Shown here one piece after another: positions 35,361 to 47,417 of a stretch of DNA of 64,000 nt. Under the pieces are notes generated by a model. It was not told the origin of the DNA. It did no database searches and saw nothing but the letters and a program-made list of their open reading frames with translations. Numbering within the stretch: the stretch's first letter is position 1; each line of letters starts with the position of its first letter. The DNA is from Rhodobacter sp. (GTDB lineage Bacteria > Pseudomonadota > Alphaproteobacteria > Rhodobacterales > Rhodobacteraceae). The stretch is taken from assembly GCA_020637555.1 (NCBI GenBank), contig JACKKF010000003.1:62001-126000 (forward strand). The letters are read 5' to 3'. Made by a program: the position numbers and the translations under genes.

Positions 35361-35416
35361 GGACACAGGCCGGCCTGGGGCGCGCCCCGTGATCGCCCCC
35401 CCTGATCGCCTCACGC

Positions 35417-35442
35417 AAAAGGCCCCGCATCGGCGGGCCTTC
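35417..35442 (-). terminator. Rho-independent terminator of the atp operon
   Basis: Minus strand: AAGGCCCGC pairs with GCGGGGCCTT across a short GAT loop and ends in TTTTGCG. It lies 19 bases beyond the atpC stop. Confidence 0.8.
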
Positions 35443-35460
35443 GCAATCGGACGGTCGATA

Positions 35461-35884
35461 TCAGAAGTTTGGCACGTTGGGGTTCAGCCCCACATGGGTG
35501 CCCATCGCAACCATGTCGGCCAGCAGATGCGCGGCATCGTCGACGACGGTGTGATGCGCTTCCTTGTGGGCCTTGTGCGCCTCGGCGACCCAGTCGTCCA
35601 GGACGGCTCTGGGTCACTTCTCCCTTTGGGCAGGGACCGTTCGGCGAGAACCGAGACGCCCTCGGGCGTGATCTCGGCAAAGCCGCCGGTCACGGCGAAT
35701 TCGGTCACCTGACCGTTCGCCGTCACCTTCAGGGATACCCGGCCGCAGCGTGGTGATCAGCGGCGAATGCCCGGGCATCGCCGTCAACTCACCCTCGGCG
35801 CCGGGGATCTGACCTCGCTCGCCCGGCGGACATCAGCTTCCGCTCAGGGCGAGACCAGTCGAACTGCATCGTGTCGGCGGCCAT
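35461..35884 (-). pseudogene. atpC: ATP synthase F1 epsilon subunit, frame disrupted
   Basis: The product begins MAADTMQFD and ends GTHVGLNPNVPNF, and the middle (VTANGQVTEFAVTGGFAEITPEGVSVLAERSLPKG) is intact, but at least five one-base indels break the frame. The losses and gains fall before SPERKL, near RPGI, after SLPKGE and near the histidine-rich helix. If these are repaired, a normal epsilon subunit of about 137 residues results. Epsilon couples gamma to the c-ring and inhibits ATP hydrolysis. The gene lies last in the operon, in the alphaproteobacterial order H-A-G-D-C. The damage is most likely a sequence error, see findings. Confidence 0.85.
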
Positions 35885-35907
35885 GACAGGCCCTCCTTGA
35901 CGTCAGA

Positions 35908-37333
<1,426 letters not shown>

Positions 37334-37352
37334 TGTGTGTTTCTCCGGTTCC

Positions 37353-38223
37353 TCAGAGCGCCTCGGCGCCCGAAATGATCTCAATCAGTTCGTTGGTGAT
37401 GACGGCCTGACGCGAGCGGTTGAACTCGATCGTCAGCTTTTCGATCATCTCGCCTGCGTTGCGCGTGGCGTTGTCCATCGCGGACATCTGGGCGCCGTTG
37501 AACGAGGCGTTGTTTTCCAGCAGCGCGGCAAAGATCTGCGTCGCGACCGACCGCGGCAGCAGGTCGGCCAGGATCGCGTCCTCGGACGGCTCGTAGTCAT
37601 AGACCGCCGAACTGTCCGATGCCTCGCCCACGGGGGCGGGGATGATCTGCTGCGCGGTCGGGATCTGCGTGATCACCGACTGGAAGCGGTTGAAGAAGAT
37701 CGTTGCGACATCGAACTCGCCCCCGTCAAAGCGCGTCAGGATGTCCTGGGCGATCGAGCGGGCGTTGTCATAGCCGATGCGGCGCACTTCCGACAGATCG
37801 ACATGGCCGACGAACAGATGGCCGAGATCGCGCTTCAACTGGTCGCGGCCCTTCTTGCCGACGGTCAGGATCTTCACGGTCTTGCCCAACGCCAGAAGGT
37901 CGTTCGCACGCGAACGCGCCAGCTTGACGATGGACGAGTTGAAACCCCCGCAGAGGCCCCGCTCGCCCGTCATCACCACCAGCAGGTGCACCTTGTCGGC
38001 GCCCGTGCCGGCCAGCAGGCGCGGCGCGCTGCCCGATCCGGCGACCGAGCTGGCCAGGCCGTTGACGACGGCTTCCATCCGCGCGGCATAGGGCCGCGCG
38101 GCTTCGGCGGCTTTCTGGGCGCGGCGGAGCTTCGCCGCCGCGACCATCTGCATCGCCTTCGTGATCTTGCGCGTGTTCTTGACACTCGCGATCCGGTTTT
38201 TCAGGTCCTTGAGGCTTGGGCAT
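37353..38223 (-). pseudogene. atpG: ATP synthase F1 gamma subunit, one frameshift near the start
   Basis: Gamma is the rotating shaft of F1. An open frame from 38153 covers MQMVAAAKLRRAQ to the stop and ends RQAVITNELIEIISGAEAL, the correct terminus. The missing 23 codons (MP..LKDLKNRIASVKNTRKITKA) are in another frame because one extra A sits near 38217. With that base removed the gene has 290 codons including the stop, as expected. Otherwise intact. Confidence 0.93.
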
Positions 38224-38246
38224 CTACCTGTCCTCTTGTCCCGCCC

Positions 38247-39782
<1,536 letters not shown>

Positions 39783-39783
<1 letters not shown>

Positions 39784-40343
39784 TATCCGACCTCTTTCAT
39801 GCTGTTCTGGAGGGCCGCGAGCTTGGAACGGATCGATGTGTCGATCATCTTCGAGCCCACTTTGACGATAAGACCGCCGATGAGATCCTCATCGACGGCG
39901 ACATTCAGTTTCACGGTCTTGCCAATGCGGGCCTTGAGCGTCGCGGCCAACTGGTCCGCCTGCGCCTTGGTCAGCACGGTGGCCGAGGTCACGTCAGCGG
40001 TGACTTCGCCCTTTTCGTCGGCAATCATGGTGCGCAGCGCGCTCAAGAGCTGGGGCAGGGCGAACAGGCGACGGTGCTCGGCCATCACGCCCAGCACCCC
40101 CCGCGTTGCGGCCGAGAGGCCCAGCTTGTCGGCCAGGGCGGTGATCGCCTTGCCCATGTCGTCACGGCTGTAGACCGGCGACGTCAGCATCGAACGCAGG
40201 TCGGCGCTGTCGTTGACGGCGGTTTCCAGCGTGTCGATGTCGGTCTCGAGCGCGGCCAGGGCCTTGCTCTCTTTCGCCAGGTCGAAGACGGCGGTGGCAT
40301 AGCGCGCGGCGATGCCTGTTGAGATCGAAGCAGGTTCGGACAC
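39783..40343 (-). CDS. atpH: ATP synthase F1 delta subunit
   Basis: A 186-residue intact delta subunit (the F1-stator connector). It starts with GTG at 40343, preceded by AAGGG, giving SEPASISTGIAARYATAVFD, and ends SIRSKLAALQNSMKEVG. It is first in the operon; the 286 bases upstream to the next gene hold no gene and should contain the atp promoter. It is the only gene of the operon without a frameshift, so the damaged tract begins in atpA. Confidence 0.94.
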
Positions 40344-40629
40344 GTCCACCCTTTCGAGTTTGTGCGCCCTCCGGCCTCGCGCAAGGCCCGGGCAATGGTC
40401 AGGGTGCTGTCCGTGGCGCGGCACCCGAAATCGGCGCGGGTGTAGCAGAGCAAACCCCGTCCCGCAACCATCAACGACTCGTGATAGCGCCCGTTGTTAG
40501 CGCTTAGTTTACCCCGAGTCGCGAAGATTGCGGTGCCGGCCCTTGTTTGCCGTGGAAAGAAGTCGCGGCAGTGCAGAAAATCGCCTGCAATGCCGGCGTT
40601 AGCGGCTTTCCTCGCGCGCGCGGAATCAT

Positions 40630-41424
40630 TCACCTGTGCAGATTCGCCGCGTCCCGTGCCGGGGCCTCGTCGCGGTCGCGCCAGGCCGGTTGCGCGCCAC
40701 TGATCGGCACCCCTTCCAGAACCCGCAGCGGGCGGCGGGCGGTCTGGGGCAGCCCGCGTGGCGCGGCGGTGTCGCGGCGCATCGCCTCGACCATCAGCAC
40801 ACCGGCGAAGCGTTGCAACCGCCAGCGGTGGCCCAGCTTCTCGATTCCGCGCGCGGATCTCAGCCAGAAGCGTTTGTCCGACGGCGGAAAGAACAGCGCC
40901 GAGGTATAGCCCGAACAGATGAAGCCGCTTTCGGTCAGCAGCTTTTCCAGTTGCCCGCGCGAATAGGGGCGGCCAAAGCCGAAGGGCGTGGCATCCGAAC
41001 GCGCCCACAGCCCGCCCCGGCTGGGCACCACCACCAGGGCGCGGCCCCGGGGCGCCAGAACGCGATGCATTTCGTCCAGCAGCGCCAGCGGGTGGTCGCT
41101 GGTCTCGAGCCCGTGCATCAGCACCAGCCTGTCCACGCTGTCATTGGCCAGGGGCCAGCGGGCCTCGTCGCACAGCACGGAATGATTGGGGCCGTCGGCA
41201 GGCCAGTGCATGACGCCCTGCGGTCCCGGCATCAGCCCGATGATCCGTTCGGCCCGCCCCAGGAACGGGCGCAGCAGCGGCACGGCAAAGCCATAGCCGG
41301 CCAGCGTCAGCCCGCTGGTGTTGCCCCAGCGCGCGACGACCTGGTCGCGCACGCCTTTCTGGGCCGCCCGCCCAAGCTGGCTGCGATAGTAGAAGTCTCG
41401 CAATTGATGCACGTCGAGATGCAT
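40630..41424 (-). CDS. Class I SAM-dependent methyltransferase
   Basis: A 264-residue methyltransferase with a Methyltransf_11-type core. Motif I is the loop TLAGYGFAVPLL; NDSVDRLVLMHGLETSDHPLALLDEMHRVLAPRGRALVVVPS contains motifs II-III. The N-terminal region QLRDFYYRSQLGRAAQKGVRDQV is shared by an alphaproteobacterial group of unknown substrate, often next to gloB as here. A frame extending to 42615 runs antisense over gloB and is not coding. Divergent from gloB with 84 bases between. Confidence 0.87.
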   Translation of the reverse strand: MHLDVHQLRDFYYRSQLGRAAQKGVRDQVVARWGNTSGLTLAGYGFAVPLLRPFLGRAERIIGLMPGPQGVMHWPADGPNHSVLCDEARWPLANDSVDRLVLMHGLETSDHPLALLDEMHRVLAPRGRALVVVPSRGGLWARSDATPFGFGRPYSRGQLEKLLTESGFICSGYTSALFFPPSDKRFWLRSARGIEKLGHRWRLQRFAGVLMVEAMRRDTAAPRGLPQTARRPLRVLEGVPISGAQPAWRDRDEAPARDAANLHR

Positions 41425-41508
41425 TGAACCCCGGGACCCGCTGGGACAGACTGCACCCTGCCCCATCCGGGGGCCTTTGCAAAGACCGCGTTTGCCGCAG
41501 GAGAGCCC

Positions 41509-42261
41509 ATGCCCATCGAGATCATCCGCTGCCTTCAGGACAACTATGCCTATCTGCTGCATGACGAGGCCACCGGCGAGACCACGCTGATCGACGCACC
41601 CGAGGCCCCGCCGATCCTGGCGGCCCTGCGTGCCAGGGGGTGGGCCCTGACCCGCGTTCTGATAACCCACCACCACTGGGACCATGTCGAAGGGCTGGCC
41701 GCGATCCTGGCCGAGGCGCCTGCGCCGGTCTTTGGCGCCCGGGCCGACGCGCATCGCCTGCCGCCCCTGGACCACGCCTTTGAGCCCGGGGATCGCCTGC
41801 CGGGCGGGGTCGAGGTTCTGGACGCGCCCGGTCACACGGTGGGGCACGTCGCCTTTCATGTCCCGGCGCTGCATGCGGTGTTCACGGCCGACAGCCTGAT
41901 GACCCACGGCTGTGGCCGTCTGTTCGAGGGCACGCCCGACCAGATGTTCGAGACCATCGCCCGGCTGGATGCGCTGCCGGCCGATACCCGGGTCTATTCG
42001 GGGCACGACTATGCCGCGGCCAATCTGGCCTTTGCGGCGCGGTTTGCCCCCGATCCCGCCGCCCTGGCCGAACGGCAGGCCGCCCTGCCGGTTCTGGCAC
42101 GGAAAGGTCTGCCGACGACCGGCACGACCCTGGCCAGCGAGCGGCTGCTGAACCCCTATCTGCGCTGTCACCTGCCGCAGGTCGCCGCCGCGGCAGGGCT
42201 TGCCGGCGCGGATGCGCGATCGGTGCTGGCCGAAATCCGGCGGCAGAAAGACAATGCCTGA
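41509..42261 (+). CDS. gloB: Hydroxyacylglutathione hydrolase (glyoxalase II)
   Basis: A 250-residue metallo-beta-lactamase-fold enzyme hydrolysing S-D-lactoylglutathione in methylglyoxal detoxification. The binuclear site motif THHHWDH is complete, with ligands in APGHTVGHVAFH, FTADSLMTHGCGRLFEG and YSGHDYAAANL. The C-terminal glutathione-binding part (NPYLRCHLP) marks the glyoxalase II subgroup. Confidence 0.95.
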   Translation: MPIEIIRCLQDNYAYLLHDEATGETTLIDAPEAPPILAALRARGWALTRVLITHHHWDHVEGLAAILAEAPAPVFGARADAHRLPPLDHAFEPGDRLPGGVEVLDAPGHTVGHVAFHVPALHAVFTADSLMTHGCGRLFEGTPDQMFETIARLDALPADTRVYSGHDYAAANLAFAARFAPDPAALAERQAALPVLARKGLPTTGTTLASERLLNPYLRCHLPQVAAAAGLAGADARSVLAEIRRQKDNA

Positions 42262-42470
42262 GACCGCGTCGGCACGTCGCGCCTGTTCAGCCGCCCGAAA
42301 AGGTGGCAAACTGAATCGTGAGGCAATTCCCGGGCAGATAACCCTTGAAGCAGCGCCCGGAAAACCAAAGTTTAATCCCATGGCCCCACCCTGTGGTGGA
42401 GCGGACCGCGCCCAGCCCGGCGCCGGTCCGACCCTTGCGGCATCTGCCGCGCAACTGAAGGAGCAAGGAC

Positions 42471-44792
42471 GTGCCCTCGTTTTCTGCGACCCTTGAACAG
42501 GCGATCCACGGCGCGTTGGCACTGGCCAACACCCGCCGGCACGAGCTTGCCACGCTGGAACATCTGCTTCTGGCCCTGATCGACGAACCCGATGCCTCGC
42601 GCGTGATGCAGGCATGCAATGTCGATCTGGACGACCTCCGCAAGACGCTGGAGGAGTTCATCGACGACGACCTGTCCACCCTGATCACCACCGTGGAGGG
42701 GTCCGAGGCCGTTCCGACCGCGGCCTTCCAGCGCGTGATCCAGCGCGCGGCCATTCATGTGCAGAGTTCCGGCCGCAACGAGGTGACGGGCGCGAACGTG
42801 CTGGTCGCCATCTTTGCCGAACGCGAATCCAATGCGGCCTATTTCCTGCAGGAACAGGACATGACGCGCTATGACGCGGTGAATTTCATCGCGCATGGCG
42901 TGGCCAAGAACCCGGGCTTCTCGGAACCGCGCCCCGTTTCCGGGGCCGAGGAAGGCCAGCAGGGCGAGGCGCAGCAGGCAAAGGTCGATCCCAAGGATTC
43001 GGCGCTGGCCAAATATTGCGTCGATCTGAACGCGAAATCGCGCAAGGGCGACGTGGACCCGCTGATCGGCCGCGCGGCCGAGGTCGAACGCTGCATCCAG
43101 GTGCTGTGCCGCCGGCGCAAGAACAACCCGCTTCTGGTGGGCGATCCGGGCGTCGGCAAGACCGCGATCGCCGAAGGGCTGGCGAAGAAGATCGTCGATG
43201 GCGAGACCCCGGATATCCTGGCCGGCTCGACGATCTATTCGCTCGACATGGGCGCGCTTCTGGCGGGCACCCGGTATCGCGGGGATTTCGAGGAACGTCT
43301 GAAAGCGGTGATGAAAGAGCTCGAGGAACACGAGGATGCCGTGCTCTTCATCGACGAGATCCACACCGTGATCGGCGCGGGTGCGACCTCGGGCGGGGCG
43401 ATGGATGCCTCGAACCTGCTCAAGCCCGCGTTGCAGGGTGGCAAGTTGCGCTGCATGGGGTCGACCACCTACAAGGAGTTCCGCCAGCATTTCGAAAAGG
43501 ACCGCGCGCTCAGCCGCCGGTTCCAGAAGATCGACGTGAACGAGCCCTCGGTCGAGGATTCGGTCAAGATCCTCATGGGGTTGAAGCCCTATTTCGAAAA
43601 GCACCACGATCTGCGCTATACCAATGACGCGATCCGCACCGCTGTCGAACTGGCCTCGCGCTATATCAACGACCGCAAGTTGCCGGACAAGGCGATCGAC
43701 GTGATCGACGAGGCCGGTGCGGCGCAGCACCTGCTGCCGGCGACCAAACGGCGCAAGACCATCACCCCCAAGGAGATCGAGGCGGTGGTGGCCAAGATCG
43801 CCCGCATCCCGCCGAAGAACGTTTCCAAGAACGACACCGAGATGCTGCGCGATCTCGAGGCGGCGCTGAAGCGCGTGGTCTTCGGCCAGGATTCCGCGAT
43901 CGAGGCGCTGTCCTCGGCCATCAAGCTGGCGCGTGCGGGCCTGCGCGAGCCGGAAAAGCCGATCGGCAACTACCTGTTCGCCGGTCCCACGGGTGTCGGC
44001 AAGACCGAGGTGGCCAAGCAGTTGGCGGCGACGCTGGGCGTGGAGCTGTTGCGCTTCGACATGTCGGAATACATGGAGAAACACGCGGTTTCGCGGCTGA
44101 TCGGCGCACCGCCCGGCTATGTCGGTTTCGATCAGGGCGGGCTTCTGACCGATGGCGTGGACCAGCACCCGCACTGCGTGCTGCTGCTCGATGAGATCGA
44201 AAAGGCCCACCCGGATGTCTACAACATCCTGCTGCAGGTGATGGACCACGGCAAGCTGACCGACCACAACGGCCGGACGGTGGATTTCCGCAATGTGATC
44301 CTGATCATGACCTCGAACGCGGGCGCGGCTGAACAGGCGAAATCCGCGATCGGCTTTGGCCGCGAGCGGCGCGAGGGCGAGGATACCGCGGCCATCGAAC
44401 GCACCTTCACGCCCGAGTTCCGCAACCGGCTGGACGCGGTCATCAGCTTCGCCGCGCTGGGCAAGGCGACGATCATGAAGGTGGTCGAAAAGTTCGTGCT
44501 GCAACTGGAAGCGCAACTGATGGACCGCAACGTGACCTTCGAACTGTCCGAGGCCGCCGCCGCCTGGCTGGGCGACAAGGGCTATGACGACAAGATGGGC
44601 GCGCGGCCATTGGCCCGCGTGATCCAGGAAAACGTCAAGAAGCCGCTGGCGGAAGAACTGCTCTTCGGTCGGCTGACCAAGGGCGGCCTGGTGCGCGTTG
44701 TCCTGCGCGACGATCAGATCGCGCTGGAGATCGAGGAAAGCGACAAGCCACGCATCACCGGCTCGAAACCGCCGTTGCTGACCGCGGACTGA
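42471..44792 (+). CDS. clpA: ATP-dependent Clp protease ATP-binding subunit ClpA
   Basis: A 773-residue AAA+ unfoldase that feeds substrates to ClpP. Clp-N repeats cover residues 1-145. The first AAA domain has GDPGVGKTAIAEGLA and FIDEIHTVIGAG. The second has GPTGVGKTEVAKQLA and the ClpP-binding loop IGFGRE (IGF at the expected place), then the sensor C-terminal domain. It starts at GTG 42471 with AAGGAG upstream. The adaptor gene clpS is usually just upstream in this group but is absent here; gloB takes that place. Confidence 0.95.
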   Translation: MPSFSATLEQAIHGALALANTRRHELATLEHLLLALIDEPDASRVMQACNVDLDDLRKTLEEFIDDDLSTLITTVEGSEAVPTAAFQRVIQRAAIHVQSSGRNEVTGANVLVAIFAERESNAAYFLQEQDMTRYDAVNFIAHGVAKNPGFSEPRPVSGAEEGQQGEAQQAKVDPKDSALAKYCVDLNAKSRKGDVDPLIGRAAEVERCIQVLCRRRKNNPLLVGDPGVGKTAIAEGLAKKIVDGETPDILAGSTIYSLDMGALLAGTRYRGDFEERLKAVMKELEEHEDAVLFIDEIHTVIGAGATSGGAMDASNLLKPALQGGKLRCMGSTTYKEFRQHFEKDRALSRRFQKIDVNEPSVEDSVKILMGLKPYFEKHHDLRYTNDAIRTAVELASRYINDRKLPDKAIDVIDEAGAAQHLLPATKRRKTITPKEIEAVVAKIARIPPKNVSKNDTEMLRDLEAALKRVVFGQDSAIEALSSAIKLARAGLREPEKPIGNYLFAGPTGVGKTEVAKQLAATLGVELLRFDMSEYMEKHAVSRLIGAPPGYVGFDQGGLLTDGVDQHPHCVLLLDEIEKAHPDVYNILLQVMDHGKLTDHNGRTVDFRNVILIMTSNAGAAEQAKSAIGFGRERREGEDTAAIERTFTPEFRNRLDAVISFAALGKATIMKVVEKFVLQLEAQLMDRNVTFELSEAAAAWLGDKGYDDKMGARPLARVIQENVKKPLAEELLFGRLTKGGLVRVVLRDDQIALEIEESDKPRITGSKPPLLTAD

Positions 44793-44797
44793 ATGGG

Positions 44798-44827
44798 AAA
44801 GGCCGGATCGCGGGATCCGGCCTTTTT
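44798..44827 (+). terminator. Rho-independent terminator of clpA
   Basis: AAAGGCCGGATC pairs with GATCCGGCCTTT and is followed by TT(T) in a run of five T. It starts 6 bases past the stop. Confidence 0.9.
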
Positions 44828-44854
44828 CCTGTCATCGGGGCCAGGTCGCGCGGA

Positions 44855-45466
44855 TCATCGGCTGATCCTGGGTTCGGTCCCCGCCACGAGGCGCTGGATA
44901 TTGGCCCGATGGCGCATCCAGACCAGCGCGGCCAGCGCCAGCGCCAGCAGGATCATGCTGCGCGGCCCCAGAAGCCAGAGAAACGGCGTCGCCGCCAGCG
45001 AGGCAACCAGCGCCGACACCGACGAGATCCCTGTCAGCCGCGCGGTGGCAAGCCAGGTCGCGCAGCACAGCAGACCTACGGGCCAGGCCAGCGCCAGCAT
45101 CGTGCCCAGAAAGGTCGCCACGCCCTTGCCGCCCCGGAACCCCAGCCAGACGGGGAACAGGTGCCCCAGAAAGGACGCCAGCGCGGCCAGTTGCGCCGCG
45201 TCCTCGCCCGCGAGGGCCCGCGCGACGAGAACCGCAACCGCGCCCTTGCCCGCATCCAGCACCAGCGTCGCCGCCGCTGCCGCCTTGTTGCCGGTGCGCA
45301 GGACGTTCGTCGCACCGATGTTGCCGGAGCCGATGTTGCGCACGTCGCCCATGCCCAGAGCGCGCGTAATGACCACGCCGAAGGGGATCGACCCCAGAAG
45401 ATAGGCGCCCAGTCCGATCGCGGCCAGAAGCGCGGGTTGCGTGGTGAGTTCGGGCAGCAACAGCAT
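44855..45466 (-). CDS. plsY: Acyl-phosphate:glycerol-3-phosphate acyltransferase
   Basis: A 203-residue membrane enzyme with five helices that makes lysophosphatidic acid from acyl phosphate. Conserved segments are LGSIPFGVVITRALG, GSGNIGATNVLR and FRGGKGVATFLG. The start overlaps the pyrC stop in TGATG, so the two are translated together. Confidence 0.95.
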   Translation of the reverse strand: MLLLPELTTQPALLAAIGLGAYLLGSIPFGVVITRALGMGDVRNIGSGNIGATNVLRTGNKAAAAATLVLDAGKGAVAVLVARALAGEDAAQLAALASFLGHLFPVWLGFRGGKGVATFLGTMLALAWPVGLLCCATWLATARLTGISSVSALVASLAATPFLWLLGPRSMILLALALAALVWMRHRANIQRLVAGTEPRISR

Positions 45467-46743
45467 CAGGCGGTCTCGCGGCTATAGACCGGGGTTCCGG
45501 CGACATAGGTTGACAGAACCTTACCCTGCAGACGCGCGCCGTCAAAGGGCGAGTTCTTGGACTTGGATCGCAGCGTGAAGCGGTCCAGCACGAACGGGGC
45601 ATCGGGATCGAACAGCACCAGATCGGCCGGAGCCCCGACCGAGAGCCGCCCGCAGTCCAGGCCCAGCCGCTTTGCCGGGTTCAGGGCCATCGCACGCCAC
45701 AGCTGCGGCAACGTCAGATGACCCGCGTGATACAGGCGCATGGCGGCGGGCAGCAGGGTTTCCAGACCGACCGCGCCGGGCGCGGCCTCCTCATACGGCA
45801 GGCGCTTTGATTCCTCGTCCTGCGGGGTGTGCATCGATCCGATCACGTCGATCAGCCCGGATGCCACGGCCTCGACCATGGCCAGGCGGTCGTCCTCGGC
45901 GCGCAGGGGAGGGGTCAGCTTGAAGAAGGTGCGATAGTCCCCCACGTCGAATTCGTTCAGCGTGAGGTGGTGGATCGACACGCCCGCCGTCACGTCGAGG
46001 CCGTTCTTCTTGGCGCGTTCCAGCGCGGGCAGGGTGCGCGCGCAGGTGATCTGGTCGGCGTGATAGCGCGCGCCGGTCATCTCGATCAGGGCCATGTCGC
46101 GGTCAAAGGCCATGCGTTCAGCCATGGGCGAAACGCCCGGCAGGCCGCGCAACGAGGCGAACTTGCCCGACGTGACCGCCGCGCCCGCGCTGAGGCCCGG
46201 GTCCTGCGGGTGACCGACGACCAGCGCGCCCAGACTGCGGGCATAGGTCAGGCAGCGGGCCAGGACCTTGGTGTCGCGGGTGACCTTCTCGCCATCGGTG
46301 AAGGCAACGGCGCCTGCATCCAGCAGGAAGCCGATCTCGGCCATTTCGCGCCCGTCGCGGCCACGGGTGAGGGTGGCCATGTGATGCGTGTTGACCCGCG
46401 CCTCGCTGCCCGCGCGCCGGCGCAGAAAATCCAGGGCTTCAGGGGTATCTGTCGGGGGGGTCGTGTCCGGGCGGGTCACAAAGGTGGTGACGCCACCTGC
46501 CGCAGCGGCCAGCCCGGCAGACCGATAGCTTTCCTTGTGGCGGGCGCCGGGCTCGCCGACATGCACGCCCCAATCCACCAGGCCGGGCGCCAGGCATTTG
46601 CCGCCTGCGTCCACGACCGTGGCGTCGCCGGGCTGCGGGCCGTCGATCGCGACGATGCGGCCTTGGGCGACCGTCAGGCAACCGTGCTGGTCGGTTCCGG
46701 CCTCGGGGTCGATCAGCCGTGCGTTGGTGAAATGAAGGGTCAT
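45466..46743 (-). CDS. pyrC: Dihydroorotase-like protein lacking catalytic residues
   Basis: A 425-residue amidohydrolase of the dihydroorotase type 1 family. The metal-binding HxH is degenerate: DWGVHVGEPG has Gly 59 for the first His and Gly 63 for the usual Arg. The later TDHAPH reads SMHTPQ (303-308), with Met 304 for the catalytic Asp and Gln 308 for a His. HVCH reads HADQ. The substrate segments (VSIHHLTLNEFD, APGAVGLETLLP) are kept. Such pseudo-dihydroorotases (PyrC', PyrX) serve as structural partners of aspartate transcarbamoylase in pseudomonads. The pyrB gene is not adjacent here. Non-enzymatic function is inferred from the missing residues. Confidence 0.85.
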   Translation of the reverse strand: MTLHFTNARLIDPEAGTDQHGCLTVAQGRIVAIDGPQPGDATVVDAGGKCLAPGLVDWGVHVGEPGARHKESYRSAGLAAAAGGVTTFVTRPDTTPPTDTPEALDFLRRRAGSEARVNTHHMATLTRGRDGREMAEIGFLLDAGAVAFTDGEKVTRDTKVLARCLTYARSLGALVVGHPQDPGLSAGAAVTSGKFASLRGLPGVSPMAERMAFDRDMALIEMTGARYHADQITCARTLPALERAKKNGLDVTAGVSIHHLTLNEFDVGDYRTFFKLTPPLRAEDDRLAMVEAVASGLIDVIGSMHTPQDEESKRLPYEEAAPGAVGLETLLPAAMRLYHAGHLTLPQLWRAMALNPAKRLGLDCGRLSVGAPADLVLFDPDAPFVLDRFTLRSKSKNSPFDGARLQGKVLSTYVAGTPVYSRETA

Positions 46744-46911
46744 GCGCCGCCTCGAAGACCAGAGATTGGCGGGCTTATAGCCCGGTGCGGGGCAGGGCGC
46801 TACCGTGGATGCGCGTGAACCGGGCGCGGCGCCTGACCCGGTCCGACCAGCGACGGTGTCGCGCGGTGGGGACGGGACGCCGTGCGGCGCCGATCGGTGC
46901 GCTGCGCGCCG

Positions 46912-47361
46912 TCAATCGCGGCGTTTTGCCCGACGGTCGCGGGCATCGAGGATGCGTTTCACCACGCCGGCGGCGTCCGGCAGATGCTTCATCAGATGCT
47001 TGTCACCGGACCGCGTGATGAGTTGCACATCGCCCAGAAGCGGCCGCACGGTCTGCAGCTCCATCAACATGATCGCGCGCTGGCCACCCGGCAGGATCAC
47101 CCGCCGGTCGGTGAGCACCCAGTGCATGGCCAGGGTTTCCGGCGCAAGATAGAGCGCGCGCACCGCGACCGCGAGGATCGCGCCCAGCGATCCGATGGCG
47201 GGATAGGGCGAACCGATCAGCCACAGCCCGCCACCTGCCAGGGCCATCAGGCCCACGGCCATCACGCCATGATCGCGCCAATAGCGGCCGCGGTCGGGGC
47301 GATAATCCTCAAGCCGCTTTTCCCCGGGTTCCAGAAGGGCGTGGTCGATCTCGGCGGTCAT
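46912..47361 (-). CDS. PH-domain membrane protein
   Basis: A 149-residue protein with two membrane helices (about residues 33-50 and 56-72) followed by a bacterial PH-like domain (HWVLTDRRVILPGGQRAIMLMELQTV). It shows the bPH2/YdbT pattern but has no recognised function. It stands alone, 168 bases upstream of the pyrC homologue on the same strand; that gap holds nothing I can identify. Confidence 0.75.
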   Translation of the reverse strand: MTAEIDHALLEPGEKRLEDYRPDRGRYWRDHGVMAVGLMALAGGGLWLIGSPYPAIGSLGAILAVAVRALYLAPETLAMHWVLTDRRVILPGGQRAIMLMELQTVRPLLGDVQLITRSGDKHLMKHLPDAAGVVKRILDARDRRAKRRD

Positions 47362-47383
47362 GGCGAAGGTCCTGCAAAACGAA

Positions 47384-47409
47384 CTGCGCCCCCAAAATCG
47401 GGGGCGCAG
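47384..47409 (-). terminator. Terminator hairpin downstream of hflC
   Basis: Ten-base perfect stem (47384-47393 with 47400-47409) and a six-base loop. On the minus strand it is followed by TTCGTTTTGC, a weak U-tract. Confidence 0.6.
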
Positions 47410-47417
47410 CGCAAGGG

